Positions 34,497 through 43,125 of a DNA stretch of 64,000 bases are shown in pieces. The position numbers and the translations under genes were made by a program. This DNA comes from Thelonectria olida. Taxonomy: Eukaryota > Ascomycota > Sordariomycetes > Hypocreales > Nectriaceae. How positions within the stretch are numbered: the first letter of the stretch is position 1; each line of letters begins with the position of its first letter. The notes beneath the pieces were generated by a model. The model saw only the letters and a program-made list of their open reading frames with translations. It searched no databases and had not been told where the DNA came from. The stretch spans positions 1,674,001 through 1,738,000 of the forward strand of contig JAGPYM010000003.1 in NCBI GenBank assembly GCA_020736575.1. The letters are read 5' to 3'.

Positions 34497-36132
34497 ATGG
34501 CTGATCAATCTCCTGCTCGCGTCTCGCAAGAGAAGCAAGACTTCAATCACCTTGAAATGGGGTCCCTCCGCGAGGAAGAAGTCGATCCCGTCGAGGCGAA
34601 GCGCATCATCCGCAAGATTGACTGGCGCATTTTGCCTCTTCTCATTCTCCTTTACACCTTGACCTTTTTGGACCGTGTGAACATTGGAAACGCCCGACTG
34701 TGGAACCTGGAGAAGGATCTCAACATGTCGGGGTACCAGTACAATCTGGTTGTCATGAGTGCGTTCTGCTGCTGTTGTTCTGTCTGCCGCCGGGTATACT
34801 AACGCCTCTCATAGTCTTTTATATCCCCTACATCATCCTTGAGATCCCCTCCAACATGCTTCTCACCCGCGTCCAGCCTCGATACTGGATTTCGTTTCTG
34901 ACCTTTGGCTGGGGGCGTAAGTCTTGTCCTCCTCGACAGTGGCCTTTCCTTTCAACTAACACACGCAGTATCTGTCACATTTGCCGGCTTCTGTACGTCC
35001 TTTGGCGGCCTCATGACAGCCCGCCTCTTTGTGGGCATCTTCGAAGCAGGCATGTTCCCCGGGTGTCTATTCATTATTGGCTCTTGGTACCGTCGCCATC
35101 AGCTCCTCACCCGCATGGCCTGGTTCATGGTCTCCAACGACATTGCCGGCACCATATCCGGCCTTCTCGGCGCTGGCCTGGGCTCCCTCGACGGCACGGG
35201 AGGCTACTCTGGCTGGTCGTGGATCTTCTTCATCGAAGGCGCCATGACGTGTGCTGCCGGCATCCTGGCCTTCCTATACATCCCTCCGTTTCCTCACCAG
35301 GCGACCTTCCTCCAGCCCGAGGAGAAGGCGTGGCTGTTGAGGACTCTCGAGGCAGACTCCCAGAAGAACGGCAGTAAGCACGACAAGATGACGGCCAAGG
35401 GTGCCCTTCACTCTCTCAGGGACTGGAAGGTCCTCACTGCCGGCGTGCTGTACCTGGCAGTCTGCGTCACGGCCTACTCCATTTCCGTCTTTACCCCGAC
35501 CATCCTGACGACGTTTGGCTGGGACAGCCTCAAGTCCAACCTCCTGACAGCGCCGATCCGAATCGCCTCAGGCATCGTCTCGGTCATAGTCGGAATCCTC
35601 TCTGACAAGGTCAAGAGGCGGGGTCCCTTCTGTATCGGAGGGTACTCGTTTAGTATCCTTGGCCTCCTTCTAGTCATGCTTTTGCACAACGGGAACCTCC
35701 GATACATGGGACTCTACTTCTCGGCCATCGGCATCTACATTTGCCAGCCTTTGGTGGTGGCATGGTGGTAAGTGGCTTGATTGCGAGTCATTGTCCTGAC
35801 AAGTACTGATCAAGCAATCTAGTGTCAACCAAGTCGTGGGCAATGTCAAGCGGGGGACCGTCACCGCATTCGCCGTCAGCTGCGGCCAAGTCGGAGGCAT
35901 TATTTCTGCCCTGGTGTTTCCCAAGAGCGACGGGCCCCAATACGTTCCCGGCATCTCTGTGTGCATTGGCTTCCAGGTTCTGGGAATTCTAGCTGCGGCC
36001 AACATGTGGATTTGCTGCGGATGGGAGAATAAGCAGCGAGATGCTGGGAAACGCGATCATCTTAGGGAATTGTCTGAGGATGAGGTTGACAAGCTCGGAG
36101 AGAAGCACCCGGACTTTCGCTATACCACCTAG
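34497..36132 (+). CDS. MFS organic-acid transporter, anion:cation symporter (Dal5/TNA1-like) family (cluster gene 5)
   Basis: Four exons: 34497..34758, 34815..34916, 34969..35767 and 35823..36132, giving 490 residues. All introns have GT-AG ends with frame kept. An acidic, charged N-terminus is followed by RIIRKIDWRILPLLILLYTL with FLDRVNIGNARLWNLEKDL, the standard opening of fungal allantoate/nicotinate-type permeases. Then come about twelve membrane segments. RLFVGIFEAGMFPGCLFIIG, a family signature of segment 4-5, is intact. The C-terminal tail is charged and ends DFRYTT. Family members take up small organic anions with protons at the plasma membrane. Its place between cluster enzymes and its divergent promoter with the monooxygenase suggest import of the pathway's aromatic acid substrate. 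That is inferred. Confidence 0.9.
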
Positions 36133-36241
36133 AGCGGTTCGCACGTCTCTGGTAGTTGACTGGGTCTACCGTAGTTGATTGGGTCTATTAATACAGACTA
36201 AACAGGCGTGGGGATCTTCCGAGCGCCTTGATACATCTTTG

Positions 36242-38673
36242 CTACATTGGCTCGCTATATCCTGTTAGTAACAACTCCATGTCAGACCACTCTGGCATGG
36301 GTATATCCTGATTTCCAACAAACGGCATCCCTTCTGCAAAGTTGAAGGGCAAAAAGTCCAGCAACCCATCCATCGACTCAGCAAATGGCATGCTGGAGCT
36401 CATGTCGGCTTGTAGGTGGTCGAAAGCGCCAGGTCCGGTGGTGAGTGTGCCACTCTGGAATCCTTGTGCAGGAGGGTTCGCATTGGGGAGTGGCTCGCTT
36501 GGGTTGTTGATGCATTCTGAAAACGTATCGACGACGCGGGCAAATCGCTTCATCGAACCCGACTTCTCTGTGCGGTTGATGGCAAGTCGCATGTCGGACA
36601 CAAGATGTCGAATACATGATTGCAGCTCGTCGGAAGCACCTTCAAGCCGAAGTAGCCTGAGGATGAGAATCATGGTTGCGCAATAGGCGTAGAAGATGTC
36701 CAGTCCTGACAGGCCATTGATCACCTCAAAGTAGTCTAGCAAAAGGCTGAGATATCCTACTTGAATGGCGTGTTTGACGCAAACAGTGGCCAGCGCTGAG
36801 ACGGAGCCGCCAGTCATCTTTCGTAGCATGGCGATGTCTCGAAGAAGAACTGGCCTTGTCGCGACAATGGCGATATAGTGGAACTGAATGTGCAACAGCA
36901 AAACAGCGCGGAGCTGGGCTCGAGTCTTCCACGCAAGCGACACCTTGAGTTCGTCCATGCTCATGGCGTTGGATCGTGTCAGGGGGCTCTTGATCCATGG
37001 CACGTTACATCCGGGCGATTGAGAAATGTCCCTCTTCCATGAATCAAGAGAGGTCATGATTTCGTCGACTGTGGGTGTGTTTGGGAGATTCCTACTCCCG
37101 TGCAGGAGTCTGGTCTTTGCCAAGATGGCTTGGAGTTTGAGCGACCAGGACACCAGCTTGGTATCGGCACTTCCGCCGTCAACAAAGCCTTCCCTGGGAG
37201 CGACAACTTCGACGTCAGCTTCTTGTAGCCCACTGGGCCGGCCTAGGCTAGAAGAGAGAAACTGCTCAAATGAATACAAGGTACAGAAGACCCATTTTCG
37301 TACCTCTCTCTCCAGCGGTCGAAACGTCGAGGCCATGTCAGATCGATGCAAGCCGAGGGCGAAGCAGATTCGAGTTGCAGTCCCAACTAAATTCCAGGCC
37401 GCGTTTCGTTCATTATTGTTGTGCAGAAACAATGCCAGGAGTAGCAAGACCCTCACGTTGTTGAGACTGCACTTGGAAATGAATTGAGGTAGGAGAGCCC
37501 TGGTGGCCGTGGCAGATTTCGAACGGAGACTTGCATGGTCGGCATTTGGAATGTTTCGATTCGCGATGGATCCAAACACAACCATCATATGAAGACATCC
37601 GATCCATCCCCAGTCCGGCAGTGGACGCTGTCGAGACCTAGCAAGATGTGGTCTCCGTCTGGTCTGAACAACGTACAACTCGTATTCGTCTTCGAAGGTG
37701 GCCCGATGGAATAGGGGAAAGTCATCATGCACGTTCTTGAAGTAAGAGTTTATCAATGCTTCAAGGGTCTCTTCGGGCGGGAACTCCCTTAATACTTGGT
37801 CCATGTCGGCAGTAGGAAAACGAGTGAAGTCGCGGGCGATGGCTGACGTAATGGATCCCGGCGATGTTCCGTCTGGCGAGAGGTCTTCTGGTTGCTGCAC
37901 TATTGGTTCTCCTTCAGCCTCGAGGGCTTGAGTAGTGTCGTCACTAATGAATTTGGTGGCGCCCCGGCTCGGAGAAGTCGAGTTGGCGTCGACAAGATTT
38001 CGCAACTGGTTCAAGAAGTTCAAAGTGCCTGACGGTCCAATGTAGTGCTCGTGGCCAGCTGCATCTTTAATGAGCGATGCGTGAGGCTCGTCTGACTTGG
38101 CACTGCTGATTTCTGGTTCCGGCGCGCTCGCTGTTGAGGCCACGGTTGAAGCCACAGTTGCAGGGGCGTCTGGCTGCTGAACGAGATCTTCCATCTTTGC
38201 GGCTTGCCGGTTTGGATCTGACAAGTCTGGCATTTGATAGCCCATGCGTTGGCCTAGCTGTGTAAGTTGGGCGACTGAGTCGATTGTCTCGTTTGGAAAT
38301 GCCCCTTTGACGATTGCTTCTAAGCATCGATATCTATATCGCCATGATTAGATGGATGTGCGCAGAGGTTACGAGAGGCAGCATGCATACCTATCGCTCA
38401 AGTCGTCATAACTCCCGTAGAAGCGAGTCTTTCGTGGAATCGTATAAGAACATTGAACGTTGTGCTCTAGACACGTCACACAGCCCGTGCCAGTCTGAGA
38501 TGGGACACACTTGCATCGCCGCTGATATGCGATTAGCGACAGATAATCCTTCGAAGCAGAGCCTTGATGGAACCAACCTTTCGACATCGATCACAGCTCT
38601 GGGGATTCCGCTTCCGGAATTCCTCGGGGATCCGTCGCATTCGCCGCTTGGCTGCTGCCGAAGATTCTGACAT
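36242..38673 (-). CDS. Zn2Cys6 transcription factor, probable pathway regulator (cluster gene 6)
   Basis: Three exons: 38578..38673, 38391..38521 and 36242..38333. Introns are GTTGGT to ATCAG and GTATGC to TATAG; the product is 772 residues. The zinc cluster is split by intron 1: CDRCRK joins RRCKC, giving C-x2-C-x6-C-x8-C-x2-C-x6-C at about residues 27-57, with one extra Cys in the second loop. A linker (KTRFYGSYDDLSDRYRCLEA) and short predicted coiled segment follow, then an acidic, Ser-rich stretch. From about residue 270 the fungal-specific regulatory domain is clear: LINSYFKNVHDDFPLFHRATF, then AWNLVGTATRICFALGLHR. The acidic C-terminus could activate transcription. It is divergent from the lactonase-like gene across 334 bases carrying site D. 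This suggests it controls the cluster and itself. Confidence 0.92.
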
Positions 38674-38812
38674 GATTGCAAGGATTCATCGGCTCTCTGC
38701 TCCCATGAAGCTATTGCAGGGCACAGGAGTAATAACGATAATACGACAATGAACCCGTTGCAGGTGGAGATGGCCGGGAGCTCCATGAGCGGGCGGCGGG
38801 CGTTGAGGCGGC

Positions 38813-38828
38813 AGGAAGCATGCTTCCG
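38813..38828. promoter_or_regulatory. Cluster motif, site D (AGG-N10-CCG)
   Basis: AGGAAGCATGCTTCCG sits in the regulator/hydrolase divergent promoter, 140 bases from the regulator start and 180 from the hydrolase start. The 16-base GGAAGCATGCTTCCGA is identical to site A some 9.6 kb away, while flanks differ. Confidence 0.75.
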
Positions 38829-39007
38829 ATATGATAATCCGGGGGAAATGCGGGGGGTTTGGCCCGATGACTCGCGCAACCTCAGCCGTGATGCGTCGAT
38901 GCGTCATTACAAAGTTCGGTGCAGTTGCAAGTGCAAGCCCAAGTCGCCCGAGGCTGAGACCGAGATATTCTCTACTGCATTCGTACTGTCCACCATATTC
39001 TTCCAGA

Positions 39008-39865
39008 ATGGCCAGCTCCGTCACTCTGCCAGACGACCGCGTCTTGTCCTACTCGCTGGACACGACGCCAGATGGGCCTGTAGTCTTGCTCTCCAACTCG
39101 CTATGCGCCCCCTACGGTGCTTGGGAGCACGTCGTCAAGCATCTCAACGAACATGGCTACAGGACGCTTCGATACGATCAGCCGGGACACGGCTTGTCGT
39201 CGGCTCCCGCAGCTCTCGACACCACCTTTGACTCCATGGCCGACGATGTCCGGTACTTGCTGACCAAGCTGGACATTTCCAAGCTGCACGCCTGGATTGG
39301 CGTGTCCATGGGCGCTTCTGCCGGCGTCTACTTTGCCACCAAGTACCCCGGTGTTGTGGGCAAGCTGGCCATTTGCGATACCATCTCTTCATCGCCTGTC
39401 AACGCCGGCGTCGAAGATGCATTCGGCCCAAGGGTCGCCGCAGCAAGAGAAGCCAACAATCTAAACACCACTATCCAATCGACTCTGGAGCGATGGTTCG
39501 GCAAGGCCTGGCTTGAGAACAACCGCCAGGAAGCCCATCGAATGCGGACAGTCATGTCCGGGACATCCGTTGACGGATTCGAAACTTGCTGCCACGCCTT
39601 GAGAAGCAAAACATTCGACCTGCGTCCGCTGCTTGCCAAGGTCGGCGCATCTGTTGAGGACGCTGTCTGTGTAGTTGGTGAGAACGATGCCAATCTGCCT
39701 CAAGCCATGGCAGGAATGCGAGACAGCGTCGAGGAGGGCTTCAAGGATGCTGGGAAGGAAAAGATTATTGATCTCGTCGTGATTGAGGATGCTGGACATG
39801 TCTGCTTTGTCGATGGGCTTCAACAGTTTATCCAGTTTATGACGGGATGGCTGAAGCGCTCGTGA
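39008..39865 (+). CDS. Alpha/beta hydrolase, 3-oxoadipate enol-lactonase-like (cluster gene 7)
   Basis: Single exon of 285 residues from ATG 39008 (MASSVTLPDDRVLSYSLD). An in-frame Met at 38831 would add 59 residues lacking family likeness and would overlap the site D promoter, so it is rejected. The fold is a compact alpha/beta hydrolase: oxyanion region VVLLSNSLCAPYGAWEHVV, then RYDQPGHGLSS, nucleophile Ser in WIGVSMGASAGVYFA, and the late His in VIEDAGHVCFVDGLQQF. The opening LSNSL and the PGHGLS segment are typical of the enol-lactonases that open 3-oxoadipate enol-lactone in the beta-ketoadipate pathway. In fungi such enzymes may also act on other small lactones or esters. No ring-cleavage dioxygenase or cycloisomerase is in the window, so the role is inferred. 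Confidence 0.86.
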   Translation: MASSVTLPDDRVLSYSLDTTPDGPVVLLSNSLCAPYGAWEHVVKHLNEHGYRTLRYDQPGHGLSSAPAALDTTFDSMADDVRYLLTKLDISKLHAWIGVSMGASAGVYFATKYPGVVGKLAICDTISSSPVNAGVEDAFGPRVAAAREANNLNTTIQSTLERWFGKAWLENNRQEAHRMRTVMSGTSVDGFETCCHALRSKTFDLRPLLAKVGASVEDAVCVVGENDANLPQAMAGMRDSVEEGFKDAGKEKIIDLVVIEDAGHVCFVDGLQQFIQFMTGWLKRS

Positions 39866-40040
39866 TCGAGCTAGCTATAAAGAATAGCACTGATGCCGAG
39901 ACGTCTGGAATGAACGAATGAATGAAGCCGATCATGCCTTATTGGTACTCATCATGACGTCTCATAAGTGATTCAACCGAGTGACATTGGTGGAAAAAAG
40001 AAAAAAAAAAGTATCAAGAGAGACACACATCAAAAAGGAG
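39866..40040. other. 3' UTR / tRNA flank
   Basis: Short spacer containing AATG units and an A-rich run (39994-40010) that reads as a poly-T backup terminator for the tRNA on the minus strand. Confidence 0.5.
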
Positions 40041-40129
40041 TGAGGGACATCGGATTCGAACCGATAACCTTCAGGAATCTCGTTATAAACTAACTGGAAT
40101 CTGACGCGCTACCGTTGCGCCAGCCCCCC
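40041..40129 (-). tRNA. tRNA-Trp(CCA)-type gene, copy 1, with intron
   Basis: 89 bases. The acceptor stem GGGGGGC pairs with GTCCCTC (two G-U pairs). The D arm is GCGC-AACGGTA-GCGC (A box TGGCGCAACGG) and the T arm ATCGG-TTCGAAT-CCGAT (B box). The anticodon loop TTCCAG is followed by a 17-base intron with a GTTA/TAAC hairpin at the canonical position after base 37, anticodon CCA at 40095-40097. The anticodon stem has four pairs plus an A-C mismatch at 31/39. A T5 Pol III terminator lies at 40032-40036. Confidence 0.8.
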
Positions 40130-40223
40130 TGTTGATGGCGAAAAGGCGAGAAAAGAGTCCTCAGGAGGTGGGAAACTGAGATCAGCGCAAAGCATTCGGA
40201 AGATGGCATGGCAAAAAGGGAAT

Positions 40224-40315
40224 TGAGGGACACCAGATTTGAACTGATAACCTTCAGGAGTCAAGCTATGAAAACATAACTGGAATCTGACGCGCTACCG
40301 TTGCGCCAGCCCCCC
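40224..40315 (-). tRNA. tRNA-Trp(CCA)-type gene, copy 2, with intron
   Basis: 92 bases with a 20-base intron (AGTTATG/CATAGCT hairpin). Acceptor, D arm and anticodon are identical to copy 1. The T arm differs by several substitutions but still pairs (ATCAG with CTGGT) and keeps TTCAAAT, a valid T loop and B box. A T5 terminator lies at 40213-40217. Confidence 0.75.
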
Positions 40316-40405
40316 TATTCGATGATTCAGCAGAAGGAAAGTACCGGTAAGAACACGAGCATTGGGAAGACCGTTAGGAAAATAATATGCGAAATGAGCA
40401 AAAAA

Positions 40406-40494
40406 TGAGGGACATCGGATTCGAACCGATAACCTTCAGGAGTCAAGCTGAAACTTAGCTGGAATCTGACGCGCTACCGTTGCGCCAGCCCCCC
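40406..40494 (-). tRNA. tRNA-Trp(CCA)-type gene, copy 3, with intron
   Basis: 89 bases with a 17-base intron (AGCT/AGCT hairpin). Exon sequence equals copy 1 apart from the intron border. A T6 terminator lies at 40400-40405. The start is set to pair with the 3' acceptor; one more G lies upstream. Confidence 0.8.
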
Positions 40495-40790
40495 CATTTG
40501 ATAAAGTTGTGACGAAGAAAGAGCGTCCATGTAGGCTACACGTTCAGAAAGCTGTGTCCAGGGTAGTTGCTCCAACCCATCACTTTACTTTGCCTTCGAT
40601 CGGAACACCATGTAGAGGTCACTTTCATAGCTATCCCAGAATGTCTCTAATGAATGAATGGCGCTATTCATGGCCTTGTGCTTAATAAGATACCTTGTAC
40701 GTAACTCCACCCAAACCGTTGTGTTGGTGATGCGATAGCTACCTATTCAGCTTCTCCGCATTGCGTGCTTAACCCACGACAACCTCCAAC
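40495..40790. other. tRNA upstream flank / dioxygenase promoter
   Basis: Separates the tRNA array from the second accessory block. No cluster motif and no gene is seen. Confidence 0.4.
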
Positions 40791-41886
40791 ATGACAGATG
40801 ACTTTACCGAGATCCCGGCCATTGACGTGTCGTTGGCAGACGATCCCGCAACACTCCCAACACTACTCACCAGCTTAAAGACAGCATTGACCGACATTGG
40901 TTTTCTGTACATATCGCATCATGGTGTACCTTCACCCGTCATCGACCGCCTAGTCGGCATTCTCCCTACACTCTTTGCGCTCCCAGAACAGGCCAAGGCG
41001 GGAATTGCGCTCGAGAACTCGCCTCATTTCCTCGGATACAGCGCCGCCGGGACGGAAACTACGGCTGGCCGTGCGGATCAAAGAGAGCAGGTCGAGTTTG
41101 CGACCGAACTCGACGTTACGGATGGTCCCTTGCACGAGCGGCTGAGAGGTCCAAACCAGGTAGGTATGATTTCTCGGCATCATTGAATGACCCCTCCTGA
41201 CTCGGATGGTTTAGTGGCCCAGCGAATTACCCGAGCTGAGACACATCACCGAACGCTACGTTGACGAGTTGACCAAACTGGGCGAGAGGTTCTTGCGTCT
41301 CGTTGCCCTGGCCCTGGACCTCCCCAGAGATACCTTCTTCTCCTATCTCTCAGACCAACATCGGCTCAAGCTAGTGCACTATCCAGCGTCAGAGCTAGCC
41401 AGCCAAGGCGTCGGTCCTCACAAGGACTCTTCGGGCTGGTGGACGTTCCTCCTCCAAGCATCCCCCGACGTCGGAGGGCTGCAAGTTCTCAACAAAGCAG
41501 GCGCCTGGGTCGACGTCCCAGCCGTGCCCGGAACATTTGTAGTCAACATTGGCCAGGCTTTTGAAGTGGTGACGCACGGCGTGTGCAAGGCGACGACTCA
41601 TCGCGTCCTGTCCAGCTCCAAGGAGCGGTTCAGCGTGCCCTTTTTCCAAGGCGTGCGGCGCAGTTTGACGAGGGCTGAAGCGCTGGAACCCCTTGCGGAC
41701 CATTTTGCCAAGTTTGCTACGGGCAAGGAGTCTGGCGAAGGGGAAGCTGTTGATTCACCCTTTCTGACAGGCAGATATGAAACGTGGGGGGAGGCACAGC
41801 TCAGAACCAAGATCCGCAGTCACAAGGAGAATGGAAGACGGTTTTATCCTGAGGTGTATGAGAGATATGTGAGCGATTCATTTTGA
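40791..41886 (+). CDS. 2-oxoglutarate/Fe(II)-dependent dioxygenase (isopenicillin-N-synthase-like fold)
   Basis: Two exons: 40791..41159 and 41215..41886. The intron is 41160..41214 (GTAGGT to TTTAG), giving 346 residues. The N-terminal DIOX_N-type region starts EIPAIDVS and includes IGFLYISHHGVPSPVIDRL. The catalytic double-stranded beta-helix holds the iron ligands: His and Asp in VGPHKDSSGWWTFLLQ, the distal His in KATTHRVLSS, and the 2-oxoglutarate Arg with Ser in RFSVPFF. This superfamily oxidises small molecules in fungi, often in secondary metabolism or xenobiotic breakdown. It opens a block with an epoxide hydrolase and a Zn2Cys6 regulator, but the upstream region has none of the cluster motif. 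Substrate unknown. Confidence 0.9.
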
Positions 41887-42138
41887 TCTAGGCACTTATA
41901 GATAGTAGATGGCATTGTCTTGACCTCTCCCCGTCCAGAGCTTGGCTCAAGGGGTGAATATGAATGCTGCCTGGCTTCTAACCGGACATATATGTTGAAC
42001 TGAGCGATGATGGCGGCCCAGGAGACATAATTGTGGCGGATTGCGTCCATATCCAAAGTGTCCGAAAAGTGTCCGTTATATAGTGGCCAAGTATTACTTA
42101 GAGAGTGAGCCAGGGCAAACATCAACAACAACAGCAAT

Positions 42139-43113
42139 ATGGCCTCACCTTGCCACCGAAATCTCTTTACTACCAGTAATGGCAACACGTATTCATACGT
42201 TTACAACCCCGCCGACCAAAATAGAAAGGCGACTCTGCTCCTCCTCCATGGCTTTCCGTCTACCCTCCACGACTGGCGCCTTCAGATCGACCACTTCTCC
42301 TCGAAAGGATACGGAGTCGTCGCGTTGGACCTTCTGGGCTATGGCAGCAGCAGCAAGCCCTACGACGTCCAGCAGTATCGCCTCAAGCCAATGGGGGATG
42401 AAGTGGTCGAGTTGCTGGATCATCTCGGTCTGCAACAAGTCGTTGGAGTTGGCCACGACTTTGGAGCCACGTTGCTGTCCCGAATGGCAGCGTATCATCC
42501 GGAACGATGGACTGCTCTGGTGTTCCTCGCTGTTGGGCCGCCGAAGCTGGGGACGTCTTTCGACGTCGAAATGATCAACCAAATGACCAAACAGGCGCTT
42601 GGGTTCGAGCTTCTCGGGTACATTCCGTGGCTGGCCAGCGATTCAGCGCAAGCCACCTTGGAGAAACACGCCGAAGCAGCCATGAACCTGCTGTTTTGTC
42701 GCGACCGCACCGCTTGGGATCAATGGTTTCATCCGCTGGAGAAGATGAAGCAGTTTGTGTCCGAGGATCGGCGGCTTCCGGTCGGACCGTGGTACACCGA
42801 AGACCTGCAGAGGAAGCACTTGGAGGCTTTCAGCCAGCCGGACGGATATAATGGCGTGACGAGGTGGTATCGCATGTGGATGGACAATCTATTCGCGCCC
42901 GACGAGGTTGGGTTCCAAGACTTTCACATCTCGCAGTCGGCTTTGTTCGTCGTTCCGAGAGAGCCTGAAGCATCTGCAGCGCAACAGGAACAGATGCTGG
43001 CCGCGTGGACACCAGAACTAAAGACGGTCAAGGTAGATAGTGGCCATTGGGTGCATTTGGAGAAGCCCCTCGAGACCAACAAGGCCATTGAAGAGTTTCT
43101 ATCTGCCTCGTAG
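42139..43113 (+). CDS. Epoxide hydrolase (alpha/beta hydrolase, EH/dehalogenase type)
   Basis: Single exon, 324 residues. The oxyanion motif HGFPSTLHDWR is at about residue 38. The nucleophile Asp lies in VGVGHDFGATLLSRMAAYHPE, where esterases would have Ser. The cap domain runs from about 150 to 240 and includes YNGVTRWYRMW, which can supply the epoxide-activating Tyr. The catalytic His is in DSGHWVHLEKP. This points to hydrolysis of an epoxide to a diol; fluoroacetate-type dehalogenation is a less likely alternative. Its 3' end lies only 12 bases from the convergent regulator gene, and the dioxygenase is upstream on the same strand. No signal peptide; a cytosolic enzyme. Confidence 0.9.
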   Translation: MASPCHRNLFTTSNGNTYSYVYNPADQNRKATLLLLHGFPSTLHDWRLQIDHFSSKGYGVVALDLLGYGSSSKPYDVQQYRLKPMGDEVVELLDHLGLQQVVGVGHDFGATLLSRMAAYHPERWTALVFLAVGPPKLGTSFDVEMINQMTKQALGFELLGYIPWLASDSAQATLEKHAEAAMNLLFCRDRTAWDQWFHPLEKMKQFVSEDRRLPVGPWYTEDLQRKHLEAFSQPDGYNGVTRWYRMWMDNLFAPDEVGFQDFHISQSALFVVPREPEASAAQQEQMLAAWTPELKTVKVDSGHWVHLEKPLETNKAIEEFLSAS

Positions 43114-43125
43114 TTATCGAGTTGT

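Noticed and set aside
38831..39007. N-terminal extension of the enol-lactonase-like protein
   Set aside because: Not family-like, and would place the coding start just downstream of site D, inside the promoter shared with the regulator.
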